64,000 bases of DNA, from NCBI GenBank assembly GCA_033064195.1, contig JARBJD010000001.1:434001-498000 (forward strand), written 5' to 3'. Made by a program: the position numbers and the translations under genes. The notes under the pieces are model-generated. The model was given only the letters and a program-made list of their open reading frames with translations, did not search any database and had not been told where the DNA came from. Source of the stretch: Blattamonas nauphoetae. Its lineage: Eukaryota; Preaxostyla; Oxymonadida. This document shows, one piece after another, positions 59,814 to 64,000 of this stretch. Numbering within the stretch: the stretch's first letter is position 1; every line of letters starts with the position of its first letter.

Positions 59814-62329
59814 TTACAAATTTTTCTTTTCTCCCTCCCTCAGCGAGACGGTCCGGTTGAAGATGAGCTTCATGTTGGCCTCGGAGTTGGCTTGTTCCTT
59901 TGTGGTGGAGTGGAGATCACAACAGAAGAAGCCCACTCTTTCAAATTGGAAGCATTCTTCCCTCTTAACATCAACCAAAGAGCGTTCCACAATTGCATTG
60001 GGGTACACAAGATGTGACGAGGGGTTCAGCTCGTTGAGCCAGTTGGTGTCGTCCACTTCAGCAGTGGTGAAGAGATGGTCATAGCAATGCACTTCGCATG
60101 GGACAGGCGAGACACCAATCACATTCTCAGGATCCATCTCTGCTGTCACTTGTGCCACCCATGTCAGATTTCCCTTTGGTTTGTTTGACTTCTTCCTGTC
60201 GATATGTCCTCTGATGAGCGTGACATTCCCCTTGGCGTCTTTGTGGAACTCATCGCAGACAAAGTTCGGACCGTATTTCAGAGCGACTTCCTTGTTTGGA
60301 GCAAGCCCGTAGTAGTTCTTTGAGTCGACCTCCTGGAAATCTGACCTGTCGATGAAGACGACTGGAGAGAAGGGCATGGGACGACTGGGTCCTGTCGGGT
60401 TCCGAGGAAAGTCAGGTGCTGAGATGAGGTCGAATGGACGCTTCTTCTCTTCGTCTGTGCGGCCTTCTTCGAAGTTTGTGATTTCGACGCGGATTGGATC
60501 GAGAACGGCCATCTTTCGGCGAGCGATTTGGTCGAGGTACAGGCGAGCACAGTGCTCGAGGAGTTGGTAGTCGATGATGTTCTCGTTTCGGGTGATGCCC
60601 ACTCGGCGCACAAAGCTGTTCATGATTTCCTTGGTGAATCCACGTCGACGGAGGCCAGCGAGGGTGGTAAGGCGAGGATCGTCCCAGCCGGAAACAAGAC
60701 CTTTCTTGACGAGAGCGTTCACTCTGCGTTTGGACATGACCGAGTGGGTGATGTTGAGACGTGACATTTCCCAAACAATCGGCTTGTAAAGGTTGAGGGC
60801 GTCCAGAAGCCAGAAATATGAGTCTCTGCGGATCTCAAACTCGAGTGTGCACATGGAATGAGTAACATGCTCGAGAGAGTCAATAATGCAATGAGAGAAG
60901 TCGTATGTTGGATAGATGCACCATTTGTCGCCTGTTCTGAGATGGGGAAGGTACATGATTCGATAGATGATGGCATCACGCATGTTCGGGTTGTTGTGCT
61001 TCATATCCATCTTTAGACGAAGGACACAGTCACCTTCAGCGTAGACACCCTTTTGCATGTCCAAGAAGAGCTTCTGGTTTTCTTCTGGTGTCCGATTGCG
61101 ATAACGACTTTCTGTTCTCTCGTCACGGCCTTGTTTGATTTCAGCTTTGGTACTATGATCGACGTACGCCTTTCCTTCGCGAATTAAGCGGATAGCAAAG
61201 TCGTACAGTTGGTCAAAGTAGTCTGAGGTGTACGTGATTTTCCAGGGTTTGTATCCAAGATATCCAGTTGTTGCCTCAATAATGGCATCGATATACTCTT
61301 GTGTTTCACCTTTGGGATTGGTGTCGTCAAAGCGAAGGTATGTTAGGCCTTCTGGACGATTTGGTGTCGCTTTCTGTTGGGCTTGGAGAGCAAGACCAAA
61401 GTCAAGGAAGAGAGCTTTGGCATGACCAATGTGGAGGAATCCATTGGGCTCAGGTGGAAAACGGGTCACAACGGAAGCACCCCATTCAGAAAGGACCTTT
61501 TCATGGCTTGCCATGATTTCTGGAGTATTTTGGTCGTTAACCATGGGAGGGGGGAAGGAGTCCTAGTAAAGTGGAAGAAATAGTAAAAGAATACGGTGAG
61601 TTGGCCAGGAGCAGCGAACTGGGTTGGATCAAAGGTATCTTGTGGTTTTGGTGATTCTTTGGGAGCTTGATTGGGAGATGGTGTTTGAGCTGGTGTAGAT
61701 GTTGGAGGTGGTTTAACTGTCACAGCTTTCCGTTTGCTGTCTGAGACTGTTAGTTTCGTGGTTCCGTCTGTGTCGAACAGACCAGGCTCTTTAGCTTTTG
61801 CTTTCACTTCTTTGGCGTGTTTGCCGAGAATATCAACCAATGCAAATGGTGCACCAGATTTCTCCTTGGTGAGTAAGATACCTGCAGGGGTAATCTTTTC
61901 AGTGGTGCTTGATTGAATGAGAGAGATAATGAAGTCATTTGTTGGTTCAGTTTTAAAGCCGCCAATATTCAATGTTGCCATATTTTCATTGGGGTCCGCG
62001 AAAGAAATGTTCAATCTTCCTTTGCCCATGTCTTTTCCTTGGAGAGCTTCAATAGCGGCATCACATTTCGCACGATTTTCAAGTTGAACCATTGAGAATC
62101 CACGCTTGAAAGAAAGAATGGTAGCGGGTCCAAAGCTGGGAAACGAAAAGATAGTGATTGGCACATATGAGAAAACTGACTCGAGGAAAAAATGCAAACG
62201 GCTCCAGGAGTTTGCGTGAGGTTTCTTCTTCTTGTCCTTCCGGGAGGAAATTGAGACGAAGTGTAAAGGCTGAAAGATAGAGGAAGCATAAGGAGAGGCT
62301 AAAAATGAAACGATTAACATACGGTCCAT
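59814..62329 (-). CDS. glutaminyl-tRNA synthetase with N-terminal RRM domain
   Basis: This fused protein has about 788 residues. Residues ~4-75 form an RNA recognition motif (LRLNFLPEGQEEE, then EPFGPATILSFKRGFSMVQL and LNISFADPNEN). A linker of ~140 residues, Pro/Thr/Lys-rich at its end, leads to a class I GlnRS core: RFPPEPNGFLHIGHAK, RFDDTNPKGE, PTYDFSHCIIDSLEHVTHS, KMSKS-loop VMSKRR and WDDPRLTTLAGLRRRGF, then the beta-barrel anticodon-binding domains. It charges tRNA-Gln; the RRM may add RNA affinity (inference). Introns: 62270-62322, 62136-62199 and 61563-61594 (53, 64 and 32 nt). The proposed first coding exon is only 7 nt (ATGGACC). An internal in-frame ATG at 61544 could start a GlnRS-only product, but the frame is open across the splice join. 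Confidence 0.8.
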
Positions 62330-62606
62330 CTTATCAAGTTTGATGGAATCGATCAACCCTTCACTGAAGAAATTGACAGCTCAGACTTTCGTTGTTGAGG
62401 AGAACTTAAACATCACGTTGTGACAACTAGAAAGGAACGATAAAGACCAAATTAAACATTATTTGCCTTTTGTAATTCATAAAAATGACTTTTTTCGTTT
62501 GAATTGTGAATGATTCAGCTCCATCCTCTTTCCATCGACTGGACAATATCCAATCGATTTCTCTCGCCAAATGAAGATTATTCCCCGGGGAATGGTTGTG
62601 AAGTGT

Positions 62607-64000
62607 TCATTCTTTCTTATCCTTCCTTCCACTCTTCTTTCCACCTTTCGTCCTCACCTGCGATTGTTGCATCTGCTGAGCCTGTTCCTGAAGCTGCCTC
62701 TCCTTCGCAGCTTCTTCAGGATAGTTCTCCTGGAAGAAATTTTCCATGTCTCTCTTCTGTTTCTCTTTCTTCTTGTCCACTCCGAGCATTTCAGCATAGT
62801 TGATACGTTCTCGAGGCACCTTGTCTGTTTTCTGTCTGAGCAGCTCTTCTTCGAAGGATGGCATCCATTTGAATCGGAACAAGTTGGTTTGGAGTGGTTG
62901 AGATGGGTAGACGACCTTTCCTGTCTTCTCTTTTTGTTGTGCGAGACTCTCCTTGTCTCCGAAGACTGGAGTCGGTTTGGAGTGGAAGGCGAGAGCAAGA
63001 CCCATCTGGAACAAGACAGACAAACCCACGCAATTCTTTGCCAAGCTCAGCCACGATGCGATGTTGAGAGAGGACGGGATGCAGGAAAGGTTCTGCTCGA
63101 GAATGGAGATTCCGAGGGTAGCGATGAGGAGAGACCACACGAAGAGAGAAATGGCTGAATGGACACCAGGGATGCGGGCGTTCTGTCTATCAATTTCGTC
63201 TCTCTTCTCAATTTTTGTCTGAAGCTCCTGTGCTCGCTCCTTCCTCTCAAACGGCGTCATCAGCGACACAAACGAGTCATCCGAATCGATTTCTGGGCCA
63301 CGAGGAAGATCACATCTGAACATGATCCAGACTGTCAAAGCGACGAGCACAACCACCATCTCCAACCGAATCGTGTTGTAGATTTCTTCAGGCGGCGACA
63401 CGTTCATCCGCTCGTCGTCAAATTTGTACCATTCTGGGCCGTTCTTCTCCGCTGGAGCCTTCTCCTCTTTCGGGGCATCAACCAAGTTGGCAATGTAAAC
63501 AACGTGTTTGGCTCCCCCACCGAAGAACGTGGTCACTTCGCCCATTCCGCGAGACACACCGAGTCGGATGTTTTTCACTTTTTGGCCCATTTTGTTGCGG
63601 CGCTTTGTTTCTTTCTCCGCTTCGCTTTGGCGTTGACGTTGAGACTTGTTTTTGCTTTTGTTGATGGCTTTTTTGAGCTGTTCTTCCTCTTCGGGAGTGA
63701 GGGTGACTTGTGTAGCGTCGCCTGGGTCTGGTTGGCCGTCTTTTGCTTCCAGAAGTGTTTTCTGAGCTTCTTTCACAGCTTTCTGGTCCAGAAACTCTTT
63801 TCTGACTTTCTCCTCGATTTCGGCCTCTTCCTCTTTCGTCAGTTTCCCACTCACATCGTACTTTTCGTTCTCAATGAGTGTCCAGTTGGCTATCAGGCTC
63901 TTCTGTTCCTCGCTGAGGACAGTGGTGTTGTACAGCACACCGTCAACAACGTTGGAGCCCTCCATTTTCCACATGTCGAACACGGCGAATGTGGGGATGG
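62607..64000 (-). CDS. multi-pass membrane protein, partial at right window edge
   Basis: The open frame extends past base 64000 without a start in the window; at least 460 residues are visible. An acidic/Lys-rich soluble N-terminal part (LTPEEEEQLKKAINKSKNK) is followed by three hydrophobic segments (MVVVLVALTVWIMF, AISLFVWSLLIATLGISIL, NCVGLSVLFQMGLALAF). A cytosolic tail rich in Lys, Glu and Gln ends GGKKSGRKDKKE. The Lys-rich C-terminus resembles ER-retained proteins in composition only. I do not recognise the family. It is in the same orientation as the RRM-GlnRS gene, 277 bp upstream of it. Confidence 0.7.
   Translation of the reverse strand, partial: IPTFAVFDMWKMEGSNVVDGVLYNTTVLSEEQKSLIANWTLIENEKYDVSGKLTKEEEAEIEEKVRKEFLDQKAVKEAQKTLLEAKDGQPDPGDATQVTLTPEEEEQLKKAINKSKNKSQRQRQSEAEKETKRRNKMGQKVKNIRLGVSRGMGEVTTFFGGGAKHVVYIANLVDAPKEEKAPAEKNGPEWYKFDDERMNVSPPEEIYNTIRLEMVVVLVALTVWIMFRCDLPRGPEIDSDDSFVSLMTPFERKERAQELQTKIEKRDEIDRQNARIPGVHSAISLFVWSLLIATLGISILEQNLSCIPSSLNIASWLSLAKNCVGLSVLFQMGLALAFHSKPTPVFGDKESLAQQKEKTGKVVYPSQPLQTNLFRFKWMPSFEEELLRQKTDKVPRERINYAEMLGVDKKKEKQKRDMENFFQENYPEEAAKERQLQEQAQQMQQSQVRTKGGKKSGRKDKKE

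Overview
The window looks like chromosomal DNA of a unicellular eukaryote, most likely a metamonad and plausibly an oxymonad-type preaxostylan (inference). The evidence is very short spliceosomal GT-AG introns (many of 28-37 nt), intergenic gaps of tens to a few hundred bases, genes on both strands, and a fused cytosolic transcarboxylase of the kind described from Giardia and Entamoeba. The genetic code looks standard: TAA, TAG and TGA each end reading frames at plausible C-termini.

Layout. 1-3.05 kb: inward end of a broken DIRS-like retroelement (minus). 3.2-24.5 kb: dense host block with a SAM-domain kinesin-13 (+), CaMKK-like kinase (-), TBC RabGAP (+), nicastrin-like gene (+), CAF-1 large-subunit-like acidic protein (-), fused transcarboxylase (-) and a large alpha-helical protein of unknown function (+). 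25.7 kb: tRNA-Glu(CTC). 26.2-46.2 kb: a 20-kb gene-poor accessory region bounded by diverged ~420-bp inverted repeats. It holds MITE-like elements, a 2.18-kb tandem duplication, DNA-transposase debris, a perfect hairpin module in three copies, minisatellites and, at 39.5-43.9 kb, a smaller inverted-repeat-bounded element with a broken primase-helicase gene of virus-like type. 46.7-64 kb: host genes resume with a 5'-truncated UBC12 fragment (+), ARM/HEAT-like protein (+), ATAD2/Yta7-like AAA ATPase (-), PEN-2 (+), long coiled-coil protein (+), an RRM-GlnRS fusion (-) and a membrane protein cut by the window edge (-).

Connections. Nicastrin and PEN-2 are both subunits of gamma-secretase, so that intramembrane protease is probably present; presenilin and APH-1 are not seen here. 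CAF-1-like and ATAD2-like proteins both point to chromatin assembly. Three genes appear to have an intron within seven bases of the A of the start codon, so initiation sites are easily missed by intron-free gene calling. Exon joins given below were worked out by eye from frame, GT-AG ends and family similarity; no transcript data were available.
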